Shown here: in pieces, positions 1 through 8,051 of the stretch | Numbering within the stretch: position 1 is the first letter of the stretch | Layout of the letters: each line of letters begins with the position of its first letter | Assembly: GCA_947631955.1 (NCBI GenBank) | Contig: CANRNJ010000017.1 | Span: forward strand, 1-64,000 | Length of the DNA stretch: 64,000 bases | Direction of reading: 5' to 3' | DNA from: an uncultured Lachnospiraceae bacterium | Lineage (GTDB): Bacteria > Bacillota > Clostridia > Lachnospirales > Lachnospiraceae | Position numbers and translations under genes: made by a program | The notes under the pieces: generated by a model | Database searches by the model: none | What the model was told of the DNA's origin: nothing | What the model saw: only the letters and a program-made list of their open reading frames with translations

Positions 1-3000
1 ATTTTCTGCTTAGAAAAATCGTCCATATAAACACAATTTCTGAGGTTATATGGGGTATCACCTTTATCTGCCCGCTGAACTAATTTTTCATAGTATTGAT
101 CTAAATGCTGTTTAATTGCAGGGTAATCCTCGATATTTATAGGCGGAACATTTTGAGATTTGATACCATTATGTGCAGCAATTACCCACAAATCTGCGAA
201 TGTATATTCGTACCGTTTGATGTCTCTGCCCCGTAAAATCGGTCGAATAATCTCAGCAGATTTTGGATCCGCAGCAATTAATTCATCTTTTTTTGCACCA
301 GATATAATGAAAGCGTCGTTTAACCCTGTTTTAATGCCATAATTTATTTGTATATCCCACTCACTTAATGGGGTTCCATATGTATTTATTTTTTCCTTTA
401 TTGATCTCTCAAGTGGCGAAAGAATAACCCAGCTTTCGTTATTTTGAAACGAGATATAATTACTTGCCTGCTGAACAAAAACGCTCAAATTATTTTTACA
501 ATCTCTATCAATAATACACGATTTGGTTGCACCTTTATTCTCTGACTTTTCAAAAATTAAAATATTTACATCCACTGTTGCGGTTTCGAAAATTTTTTGT
601 CCGGCAAAATCAATCAGCACAGTCGGATTGGTATGTGTGGCAAAATAATTGCGCAAGTTCCTTCCGTATCCAGCGCGCATCCATTTATTACTTGTAATAA
701 ATGCAAGATATCCGCCCGTCTTTAATAAATTGTTACCCTTTTCATAGAATAAACAGTATATGTCGCCTGTCTTAACAAAGGTTTCGTATCCCATTTTTTG
801 ATACTGATCTCCAAGTTTTTCATCACCCTGTTCCGAAATTGATTTCTGCAACTGAATATATGGCGGATTCCCAATCACTATATCAAACCCACCATTTTCC
901 CTAAATACTTTTGGAAAATACAACTGCCATAAAACAAATGGTTTAGAAGCTTCAGCTAGTGTTTCAAAATATGCCTCTCTTAATTCATAATCTCCACCTA
1001 TTTGTTCTAAAACAATATCATCATAAATCTTCTGAATCTCTTCCTTAATTTCTTCCTTATCATTATGCTCTTTTGTAAAAAACAGTTTATCCTGCAACTC
1101 AATTAGTTTCGAAATCATGCCATCCACGCCTTGCTGAAACACTGACTGCTGGCTATTTTCAGAAACATTATTTAACAAAACGCTTTCCGTTATCAGCTTG
1201 TTTCCCTTGAACTCATCGATTAAACTATTTCCGCAAATAATATTGCAGTCCAAATTCGGCAGCTGTCTCGGTTTTGAATGTGCATCAAAATCACCGTTCC
1301 CTGCATCTTCTGTAATCTCATCATCAATAACAATAGACAGCCACAACCTCAGTTTTGCAATATCCACAGCACTTGGCTCTATATCACAAGCGAAAATACA
1401 ATTTTTAATAGTATTAACCTTCAGATCATATGGTTTCCTTTCATAGGCATAAAATGACTTTTTTTGGAATCCATTCATTTCAATAGCAAGATATTCCGTC
1501 AGTACCTGTCTTGCCTTTACTATCTCATTTAGCATTCCCAGAGGAAATGCACCAGATCCTACTGCCAAATCTGCCACCTTCACATTTGCCAGCAAATTAT
1601 CTAGTTCCTTTAATCTGTTGACACCACTCTTAAAACTAAGAATTTCTTCTGAAATCAATAGTTCCTTATTTTTATCAAACTCATAATGAAATTTTCCATT
1701 CGCATCATCTACTTTTAAGGTCTTCGCCGTATCTTCATCTCTCAGGTATTCACCATATAGGATAAAATCTCGTATAGCTGCCTCAGAAATACTTGTCTTG
1801 CTTGTCAAATAGTTTATGAGCGTTTCCTGACACATATAATGCACAATTTCACGTGGGGTATAAAAAGCCCCTTTCGATTTTCTGTCTTTCACATCCAATA
1901 AATTTTCAAACACTTTACCCAACATTTCCGGATCAATTGCTACTTCACGCTCCATCGGCTCATCTTCATTCATGGTAAAGTTATATCTGTCAAAAATATC
2001 CAAAATGCCATCTGCATCTCTGCCCTTTTCATCAACATTTGAGAAGATACTGTTTGGAATATTAAAATTGTTATTTTCCCACTCATAATTATCTAACTGC
2101 TCAAACAGGCCGCCATTCAAAAACGGGATCCGACGATGTAATGCCGGATAAAATCCATTTTCTCCACGATTTCTATTTAATCCAGTATAAAATAGCGGCT
2201 CTAAGTAATCATCAAAATAATTCTTCCCCGCAGATACACACCCCTCAAAAATTTTACGCATAAAATCTTTCGGACCGGTACCCCAAGGTTTGCCTTTCAC
2301 AATTCCGGCAAGGAATTCTTCATCTTCGTCCGATAAATTTTTTAGCTTTTCAAATACAATTTTATATGTACCGTTTGGCTGCTGTTCATATACAGTGCCT
2401 ATAATATCTTTGGATTTCTGTCCTCTTGCAAAAAAAGCATTCTTATACTCTTTCTCTGTCATAGAAACAGGAATTGCATCTACTCCAAGCCAACCCTTCT
2501 TTTGAATGAAATATAAAAACACAATTTGCCCCAGTAGTTTTTTTGCAAACTGCTCACTTGTAAAGTTCCTGATCTGCGCCTCCTGCATAAAATCTTCATT
2601 AGATTCAAGAAATTCTCTTAACTGATGATACTTTTCGCAATACTGCTGAAAAAATTCATTTGTGACTTTCTCAACACTAAATGCTTCTTCCAGTTCATCA
2701 ATATTCGGATTATTATCATCATCATTAAAGATTGGGAACAACCTTTGCTTTGCTGTATTGCATGGTTCCCCTTTTCCTACCAGATAAGAGTATCTTCTGG
2801 CAGGCGTCAATTTCTCCGTAACTTTACCTTTAGAGAATTCATAATCCAATCTAACAAATGATAACCTCCACTTTTCAGGTTCTTCTAAAGTATAAAATGC
2901 CACCAGTGCTCCAGCGCACATACTATTTTGCAATAATGGCTTAATAAAATTTCTTTGCATCGTTCTGGCTCTTTCAACACTATCACCTTTTCTTAACGCA

Positions 3001-3218
3001 ACAGAAAATATGGCAATTTTATTCCCATCACTACCTGTATAATTACCAATATGGCAGTATCCGTCCACATAATAGGAAAAATTATTATATACCTTTGTAT
3101 ACACCGTAGGCGCCACCAAATCTACATGATTCAAAAATTCCTGTACAAAATTAGTGAACACACCGTTATCATAGGCTTGTGTCAACACATTTTCAAATAT
3201 TTCAGATTTTCTACTCAC
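1..3218 (-). CDS. Eco57I/TaqI-like N6-adenine DNA methyltransferase (C-terminus beyond left edge)
   Basis: This long open frame is missing from the ORF track because it has no stop inside the window; at least 1072 codons are present. I start it at the GTG at 3218, which overlaps the helicase stop (GTGAGTAG), so the two genes are translationally coupled. The SAM-binding motif reads AVGSGAFPLGMLNEIVKAR near residue 550, preceded by GAFYTPREIVHYM. The adenine-methylase catalytic motif IV, IVIGNPPYIQL, lies near residue 783. A TaqI-like specificity region follows (GIKTGLNDAFII, then RPILRGRDIKRY). The N-terminal ~450 residues match no motif I know and could hold a nuclease or coupling module. Known relatives are type IIG and BREX PglX-like enzymes that methylate adenine in one strand of a target. 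The role as the modification subunit of the cassette is inference. Base composition is far more AT-rich than in the core genes. Confidence 0.88.
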   Translation of the reverse strand, partial: MSRKSEIFENVLTQAYDNGVFTNFVQEFLNHVDLVAPTVYTKVYNNFSYYVDGYCHIGNYTGSDGNKIAIFSVALRKGDSVERARTMQRNFIKPLLQNSMCAGALVAFYTLEEPEKWRLSFVRLDYEFSKGKVTEKLTPARRYSYLVGKGEPCNTAKQRLFPIFNDDDNNPNIDELEEAFSVEKVTNEFFQQYCEKYHQLREFLESNEDFMQEAQIRNFTSEQFAKKLLGQIVFLYFIQKKGWLGVDAIPVSMTEKEYKNAFFARGQKSKDIIGTVYEQQPNGTYKIVFEKLKNLSDEDEEFLAGIVKGKPWGTGPKDFMRKIFEGCVSAGKNYFDDYLEPLFYTGLNRNRGENGFYPALHRRIPFLNGGLFEQLDNYEWENNNFNIPNSIFSNVDEKGRDADGILDIFDRYNFTMNEDEPMEREVAIDPEMLGKVFENLLDVKDRKSKGAFYTPREIVHYMCQETLINYLTSKTSISEAAIRDFILYGEYLRDEDTAKTLKVDDANGKFHYEFDKNKELLISEEILSFKSGVNRLKELDNLLANVKVADLAVGSGAFPLGMLNEIVKARQVLTEYLAIEMNGFQKKSFYAYERKPYDLKVNTIKNCIFACDIEPSAVDIAKLRLWLSIVIDDEITEDAGNGDFDAHSKPRQLPNLDCNIICGNSLIDEFKGNKLITESVLLNNVSENSQQSVFQQGVDGMISKLIELQDKLFFTKEHNDKEEIKEEIQKIYDDIVLEQIGGDYELREAYFETLAEASKPFVLWQLYFPKVFRENGGFDIVIGNPPYIQLQKSISEQGDEKLGDQYQKMGYETFVKTGDIYCLFYEKGNNLLKTGGYLAFITSNKWMRAGYGRNLRNYFATHTNPTVLIDFAGQKIFETATVDVNILIFEKSENKGATKSCIIDRDCKNNLSVFVQQASNYISFQNNESWVILSPLERSIKEKINTYGTPLSEWDIQINYGIKTGLNDAFIISGAKKDELIAADPKSAEIIRPILRGRDIKRYEYTFADLWVIAAHNGIKSQNVPPINIEDYPAIKQHLDQYYEKLVQRADKGDTPYNLRNCVYMDDFSKQK

Positions 3219-6200
3219 CAGATTTTTCTCCCTTCATGTAACACGACAAAATCACTTGCTTCTCAATGTCTTGTTTCGTCGCAACCTGCTTGCGTCCTTC
3301 AAAATATTTTTCATCTACTTGTTCCGCAATCTTATAATATGCTTCTACACCGTCTTCTACATTTTTAATACTTTTAAGAATATTCTTTGTATCAGCAGCC
3401 GGTATATCACCATTCTCCCATGCTTCAATCATTTTTTTGATTTTTTCTTCCTGCTCATCCGTAAAAGTCTTTATGGTTGTCAACAATGCCCTCAAATAGC
3501 GGATTATTTTTTGATCATTTGCCCCGACTGCTGTACGCCCCGTAGTAATTGCATCTTCTTCAATCAATGATATATCAAAAGCCTCATTATTTGCATCATA
3601 GTGATCAAAATAATTTTTGCCGACACTGATGCGTTCCTCGTCAGCCTCACATTTAAAATATCCAATAGCATCCATGAACGAAATCTGTCTGCTACCGCCC
3701 TGATCCGCCATAAAGAAAGTTTTTAAATAACCCTTGCGAATAAATGAAATGGTAGCATCATCTTGTACTCTATCAGAATATCTTCCAGTCTTTGCTTTTT
3801 TCGGCAATTTTTTGATTTTCTCAAAAAGCGCTGCATCGTTATCCCGAATCTGTCTGATAACTGTAAGATATGCCAATTCCGGATTAGCGCCTTCTTCATC
3901 CTTTTCCAAATCTTTATTCAAATCTTGGAATAGTTTCTGTGAACTGACCTCTTCTTCATCGGACAAATACTTAAAATCCTCTCCTAATGTATCATGGAAT
4001 GCCTGCAGTTTCTCAATAATCCTATCCTTTAAAGGCAAATGTTTACTGGTTGCCGATGTTGGAAAGAAGTTAAATACATATATCTCTTCGTATGCTGAAC
4101 CCACGCGATTGATACGACCGACACGTTGCATAATTTTAGTAGGATTCCAAGGAAGGTCATAGTTAATCAACGCATTGGCTCTGTGAAGGTTGATTCCTTC
4201 TGCAAGTACATCCGTTGTAACCAATACATCAAACTGATCGTTTTTCTTTTCAGTGAACTTCGGATTAAAGCTGTCTTCAATAACACTTTTTAATATCATA
4301 CTGCTGGAACCCGTATACGCAATCACTCGTTCGCCATATATATCACTAAGTTCCTTTGCCAAATATTCTGCTGTTTCTTTGGATTCTGTAAAAATAATCT
4401 TCTTGTTACCGCATAACTTCTCATTTGATTGCAATTCTTCTTTAAATTGTGTCAACTTAGGATCATCGCTGATGTTCTGCCACATATTACTGAGATATTG
4501 AAGCTTGGCCAAATCCCATCTTAGATCTTTAATAAATTTCCCATCAAATTCATCCGCGCTGAAATGCATAACAGTCTCGGCTTCTACCAATTCCATCAGC
4601 TTATCATCATCACCACTATCCAATAGATCATATACATCCACCTTTTTACTGATATACACTTCTCCCCGCTCATACATCTCAATAAATTTCTCATAAGATG
4701 CCAAAAACCTTCCAAGTGTATTCTTAAATGCGAAGAAACTGCTTTCAAGCCGTTTTACCAATATGGATTTCATGAATCCACCCATATTGTGTTGAGATGT
4801 CAACAATGTGGCATACTTTTTGGAATCCTTCAAATACACTAACGGCTTATATCTGGAATACTTAAAATTCTTTATCGCGTCTACCGTTTCATTAAATACA
4901 GTATTTGTATCCTCATCAAAAATGTAAACAATGGGGTCCGGTGTCCCAAGTTTCGGAAACTTTAAGCCTTGCTTTTCAAGATCCGAGGCATAGTATTCCA
5001 TAATCTCGTTTCTGGTTCTGCGAATCATAATATGCCGCAAAATTCTATCCCTGATTTCCTCAGAATTCGCCCGCACTTGATCAAGATACATTTGTGTACC
5101 TTTTGTGTACTTTTTTTCCTTTGAACGCAATTCTCTAAAGAACGCCTCCAGATCTTTTAAGCCAATAATCGTACTATTGTGTTTGGGCTGAAATAAATAT
5201 ATTTGGTTTTCTATATCGCTTGAATAGTTATTAATCGGTGTCGCTGATATCAATACTATCTTTTTCCCATAGCAGATTTTATGCAGGGCGCTAAAGCTCT
5301 CTGTCCCCTGATTGCGGAAACGGTGAGCCTCATCAATAAATACATAAGTGAACTTATCCACACCTTTTTCGAGGATCGCATCCAATTTACCTAAAGATTC
5401 TACCTCCGCCGCCACATCAAATTCCAATAATACCTCTTTCCAGTAATCCACCAATACCGGCGGACATATAACCAGCTTTTTACCTTTTTTTAGACTTTTG
5501 GCTAACATTGCGCATATGTACGTTTTACCAAGACCTACTACATCAGATATAAACACGCCATTATAGGTTTCTAATATTTTTTTTGCTTGTACCACCGCAT
5601 CTAACTGATACTGTAATCTCATATATCCGTCGGGGAATAAGTTTTCTGCAAGCAAATCTTTATCAGAGTTAATCTCTTCTTTAAAGAACTCATATAAAGT
5701 CTTTAAATAAATCTCATATGGAGTTATGTCATTGCGCAGCCATGTCTTATGTTCAACTGCTGCCACATAATCTTCTGTAATAGGAACACTTTTATTCCAC
5801 AGCTCTTCAAATTTCTCCAATGCGAATTGCACATCACGACTGTCCTTCAGCTCAACATTAAATTCAAGGTTGTTTTGCAGACCTGCCTCTGAAAAGTTAC
5901 TGGATCCTGTTATTACACTTCCAAAAGTATCCGGTGTCTTCTGCATATCTTTACGCATGATATATACTTTTGCATGAATAGGGGCTTCCACATACATACG
6001 AAGCTCAAGTTTACCTATCTTTAGCCATTCTATAAAAGTTCTTACTCCCTGTTCAATCTCTGACGTTGGTTCAGTTTCCTCAAATTCCTTTTCGATAGAA
6101 TCAGCAAATGATTCCTTTGCCTGTTTTTCAGTAGGTGCTCCGTATGTCAATTCCATATTAGCTTTATCAATAATTTTAACGGTGTATTTATCAACATTTA

Positions 6201-6384
6201 AGCCGACTAATATGCGAATTTTCTCAACGTCCTTCATGGCATCTTTCATTTTAAAGAAGCCACTTGTCCTAAAATATCCCACAAGGATATCAAAAAACTG
6301 CGTATTACTTCTTAAAATGGTACTAAATCTGCTATATAAATCTCGTTCGGGTTCATTAGTGAAAAAGGTTAAATCGTTATGCAC
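3211..6384 (-). CDS. PLD-nuclease-like/SF2 (SNF2-type) helicase of restriction cassette
   Basis: This 1057-residue protein has an N-terminal phospholipase-D-like domain. Half an HKD motif is visible as HAKVYIMRKD at 137-146, followed by GSSNFSEAGLQNN near 160-172. A superfamily 2 helicase follows: motif I VVGLGKTY near 282-290, DEAH at 351-354, SATPINN, and motif VI QRVGRINRVGS near 755. The ~230 residues after that match no motif I know. In known systems PLD folds act as nucleases and SNF2-type motors translocate on duplex DNA, so this is a plausible cleavage and translocation subunit. Translation starts at a GTG 12 bases after the XRE gene, with GAGG upstream. Its 3' end overlaps the methyltransferase start by 8 bases. 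The pair resembles a two-gene version of type ISP enzymes with PLD in place of the Mrr nuclease; that comparison is inference. Confidence 0.87.
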   Translation of the reverse strand: MHNDLTFFTNEPERDLYSRFSTILRSNTQFFDILVGYFRTSGFFKMKDAMKDVEKIRILVGLNVDKYTVKIIDKANMELTYGAPTEKQAKESFADSIEKEFEETEPTSEIEQGVRTFIEWLKIGKLELRMYVEAPIHAKVYIMRKDMQKTPDTFGSVITGSSNFSEAGLQNNLEFNVELKDSRDVQFALEKFEELWNKSVPITEDYVAAVEHKTWLRNDITPYEIYLKTLYEFFKEEINSDKDLLAENLFPDGYMRLQYQLDAVVQAKKILETYNGVFISDVVGLGKTYICAMLAKSLKKGKKLVICPPVLVDYWKEVLLEFDVAAEVESLGKLDAILEKGVDKFTYVFIDEAHRFRNQGTESFSALHKICYGKKIVLISATPINNYSSDIENQIYLFQPKHNSTIIGLKDLEAFFRELRSKEKKYTKGTQMYLDQVRANSEEIRDRILRHIMIRRTRNEIMEYYASDLEKQGLKFPKLGTPDPIVYIFDEDTNTVFNETVDAIKNFKYSRYKPLVYLKDSKKYATLLTSQHNMGGFMKSILVKRLESSFFAFKNTLGRFLASYEKFIEMYERGEVYISKKVDVYDLLDSGDDDKLMELVEAETVMHFSADEFDGKFIKDLRWDLAKLQYLSNMWQNISDDPKLTQFKEELQSNEKLCGNKKIIFTESKETAEYLAKELSDIYGERVIAYTGSSSMILKSVIEDSFNPKFTEKKNDQFDVLVTTDVLAEGINLHRANALINYDLPWNPTKIMQRVGRINRVGSAYEEIYVFNFFPTSATSKHLPLKDRIIEKLQAFHDTLGEDFKYLSDEEEVSSQKLFQDLNKDLEKDEEGANPELAYLTVIRQIRDNDAALFEKIKKLPKKAKTGRYSDRVQDDATISFIRKGYLKTFFMADQGGSRQISFMDAIGYFKCEADEERISVGKNYFDHYDANNEAFDISLIEEDAITTGRTAVGANDQKIIRYLRALLTTIKTFTDEQEEKIKKMIEAWENGDIPAADTKNILKSIKNVEDGVEAYYKIAEQVDEKYFEGRKQVATKQDIEKQVILSCYMKGEKSGE

Positions 6385-6396
6385 TGTTAATTTTCC

Positions 6397-6600
6397 TCAA
6401 TTCTTTGTAAATTCCAAAATGTCATCAACACCACATTCAAGTACATCACATATTTTTGCTATGGTTTCCATCGAAACAAATTCATCTTTATTAAGCCGAG
6501 TAATGATATTCCCACTTATTTGTGACTTCTTTTGAAGCTCCGATTTTTTCATCTTTTTATCAATCATCAATTTCCATAAACGGGTATAACTTACTTTCAT
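6397..6600 (-). CDS. XRE/Cro-type HTH regulator, first gene of the cassette
   Basis: This 67-residue protein is almost entirely a helix-turn-helix of the Cro/CI type (KKSELQKKSQISGNIITRLNKDEFVSMETIAKICDVLECGVDDIL). It has a strong Shine-Dalgarno, GGAGG, nine bases before the ATG. A TATAAT hexamer lies about 30 bases upstream. It is followed after 12 bases by the helicase gene, so the three genes form one transcription unit. Small XRE proteins at the head of restriction-modification operons often act as controller proteins that delay the nuclease until methylation is established. That role here is inferred from position and size only. Confidence 0.85.
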   Translation of the reverse strand: MKVSYTRLWKLMIDKKMKKSELQKKSQISGNIITRLNKDEFVSMETIAKICDVLECGVDDILEFTKN

Positions 6601-6709
6601 TCGACATTACCTCCAAATATGTTTTATTATATCACTAAATCGTTGAACTTTCCACCGTTTTTGTGTTTTGTTTTACGACATCCGAAAATGTATTATATTT
6701 ATAAAAGAG

Positions 6710-6742
6710 AAGTGGCTATCAGTGCACTGTGCTGATAGCCAC
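6710..6742 (-). terminator. Hairpin terminator downstream of the TnpV-like gene
   Basis: A perfect 12-bp inverted repeat (AGTGGCTATCAG ... CTGATAGCCACT) with a nine-base loop is followed on the minus strand by TCTCTTTT. It lies a few bases after the TnpV-like stop and separates that gene from the XRE promoter. Confidence 0.6.
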
Positions 6743-6748
6743 TCATCA

Positions 6749-7081
6749 TTACGAATATACAATTTCCTCCCTCACAACCTCCCCCACCCATATCCCATTC
6801 AACTTCCTCACCCAGAGCATCTGATCCGCCGCTTTTAACTGTTCCATCACACCTTCTGACGCCGCCATCTGCTCCATCAGCACATCAAACCGCTCCACCT
6901 GCTCCTGCACCGCCAAAAGATGCTCTTTCAGCTTTCCTGTCAGAACCAGTCCCGAATAGATCCCGGAGCGGTGCTCCTTCAGGTACTGCCGCCTCATCCG
7001 TCCGAACTTCCGCAGCTCTCTCCTGTATATATCGGAAGCATGGTCAAACAGTGCTATCATCTGATTTTGCAGTACACGCAT
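6749..7081 (-). CDS. TnpV-like transposon-encoded protein, N-terminus replaced or truncated
   Basis: This 110-residue protein matches the TnpV family in its C-terminal two thirds: FGRMRRQYLKEHRSG, LTGKLKEHL, EQMAASEGVMEQLKAADQMLWVRKLNGI and a final EIVYS are the usual landmarks. TnpV is a small accessory protein of Clostridia integrative elements of the Tn4451/Tn5397 kind; its biochemical role is poorly defined. The family N-terminus (GGTY..., then a proline-rich piece) is not present. Instead there is a different ~25-residue stretch, and sequence upstream shows no continuation. No recombinase accompanies it. I read it as the residue of a mobile element beside the AT-rich cassette, possibly a pseudogene. 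Confidence 0.65.
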   Translation of the reverse strand: MRVLQNQMIALFDHASDIYRRELRKFGRMRRQYLKEHRSGIYSGLVLTGKLKEHLLAVQEQVERFDVLMEQMAASEGVMEQLKAADQMLWVRKLNGIWVGEVVREEIVYS

Positions 7082-7234
7082 ATATATCGTGATACCTCTG
7101 CCACCCGCAATGAATATGCCATCCGAAAATCTTATAAGGAAAAGCTATTCAGCCACCCGATCCCTACGGAATTTACAAAAGCGCACAACAGGTCGTACGC
7201 CCGCATCCATGCCTTTAACCGGCTCATTGCCCGC
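7082..7234 (+). other. Gene-free scar between TnpV remnant and repeat copy A
   Basis: No convincing gene is visible on either strand. A plus-strand frame ending at 7246 has a fairly natural-looking stretch (NEYAIRKSYKEKLFSHPIPTEFTKAHN...), but it runs antisense through TnpV and I recognise no family. It may be the tail of a gene destroyed when the mobile element arrived. Confidence 0.3.
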
Positions 7235-7336
7235 GTAACGAGATGAAACGCTCTCCACGGGTTTCACTCGTTATCGCGACATTCGCCAAATTGACAGGCA
7301 CGCTTGTCAGCTTGGCTCATTGTCCGCATAAAAAAG
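7235..7336 (-). repeat. Interspersed palindromic repeat, copy A
   Basis: This is one of three ~95-100 bp copies in the window; the others are at 32489 and 37119. On the minus strand it begins right after the T-tract of the spore-coat terminator. Its first half is an imperfect ~50 nt palindrome around CAATTTGGCGAATGTCGCG. A second stem follows, formed by AACGAGTGAAAC pairing with GTTTCATCTCGTT with one bulged base. The minus strand of this copy contains an 18-codon frame, MSQADKRACQFGECRDNE, from 7320 to 7264. Confidence 0.85.
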
Positions 7337-7360
7337 AGCCGCGGCATCCTGCCGCAGCCC
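7330..7360 (-). terminator. Intrinsic terminator of the spore-coat operon
   Basis: On the minus strand GGCTGCGGCAGGATGCCGCGGCTC forms a GC-rich stem around GCGGCA/TGCCGC and is followed by TTTTTT. It lies about 50 bases past the stop of the coat gene. Repeat copy A starts at the end of the T-tract. Confidence 0.75.
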
Positions 7361-7411
7361 TTTCTGTCCCGCCTAGCCGTAACGAAAACCGTTACGCCGC
7401 GCTTTCACGTT

Positions 7412-7672
7412 TTACAGCGTGCTCGATGAAAACAGAGATTTCACATGATCGATCTCGGCCTGCGTCGCCTTGGCGGCGGGCACATAGTATGACTTCTCAC
7501 GCGCGATCTGGTACAGTTCCTCCTGAGATTGCTCGCAGGCGTTGCGGAACTGTTTTAAAGTCTGCTTCAACTCTTTGTTTTCCGTTTGTGCGATCATTTC
7601 TCCAAAGCGCACCAATTCACCGTTGATACCGGTAAGCGTATCCGCTACCATTGTTTTTTCTTCCATCTGCAT
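7412..7672 (-). CDS. Small CotF-like spore coat protein
   Basis: This is an 86-residue helical protein. I start it at the ATG of MQMEEKTMVADTL because AAGGAG lies eight bases upstream; the longer frame in the track adds 25 residues without support. The body (LTGINGELVRFGEMIAQTENKELKQTLKQFRNACEQSQEELYQIAREKSYYVPAAKATQAEIDHVKSLF) is typical of the short coat proteins of the CotF superfamily found in Clostridia, which pack as ferritin-like helical hairpins on the spore surface. It is in tandem with another very short coat-type gene and probably belongs to a mother-cell sigma-factor regulon. The assignment rests on recognising the C-terminal motif (YYVPAAKATQAEI). Confidence 0.75.
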   Translation of the reverse strand: MQMEEKTMVADTLTGINGELVRFGEMIAQTENKELKQTLKQFRNACEQSQEELYQIAREKSYYVPAAKATQAEIDHVKSLFSSSTL

Positions 7673-7750
7673 AATATGAACTCCTTCCACTTGAATGTCT
7701 GTTGCCTGATCCTTGTTTCCCGTTACATAGAAAATGACGCGCAGCATACT

Positions 7751-7936
7751 CTACTGTAAATACTCCATCAGCTGCTGCTTGTTCTGCATGGCTGACTGCG
7801 CGCCTTTTTCAAAAAACTGCTTTATCTTCTCATCGGTCGCGCACTCCGCGTACTCTTTGAGTTTACAGTGTGTCACATCGTAGCCGCCCATGAGGTGACG
7901 AAGATTCTGAAGATCCAATTCTGATAAATTTGCCAT
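7751..7936 (-). CDS. Small spore-coat-associated protein
   Basis: This 61-residue protein (MANLSELDLQNLRHLMGGYDVTHCKLKEYAECATDEKIKQFFEKGAQSAMQNKQQLMEYLQ) has AGGAGG before the ATG. It is all helical with two cysteines and resembles the first helix pair of CotF-type coat proteins. Together with the next gene (7412-7672) it looks like a coat protein split into two polypeptides. It comes first in the operon. No catalytic motif is visible, so the role is structural by inference. Confidence 0.7.
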   Translation of the reverse strand: MANLSELDLQNLRHLMGGYDVTHCKLKEYAECATDEKIKQFFEKGAQSAMQNKQQLMEYLQ

Positions 7937-7961
7937 TTGAACTACCTCCTAATATAAAAAA

Positions 7962-8000
7962 TGATTGTCCTAAACAGTATTTGTTTTTAGACAATCATTT
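7962..8000 (-). terminator. AT-rich hairpin terminator after the flippase gene
   Basis: An inverted repeat AAATGATTGTC ... GACAATCATTT encloses about 15 bases and ends in TTTTTTATA on the minus strand. It sits downstream of the flippase stop and upstream of the small coat genes. It could also serve as an operator for the coat operon. Confidence 0.5.
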
Positions 8001-8051
8001 ATTCTTGCTCTATGCAAATTAAAGAAATATCCGCCGCCACGGTTTATTCGG

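Noticed and set aside
6920-7246. Plus-strand 108-residue ORF with natural-looking C-terminal half
   Set aside because: Its first half is antisense to the TnpV-like gene and the second half matches no family I know; there is no ribosome site. Kept only as a possible gene scar.
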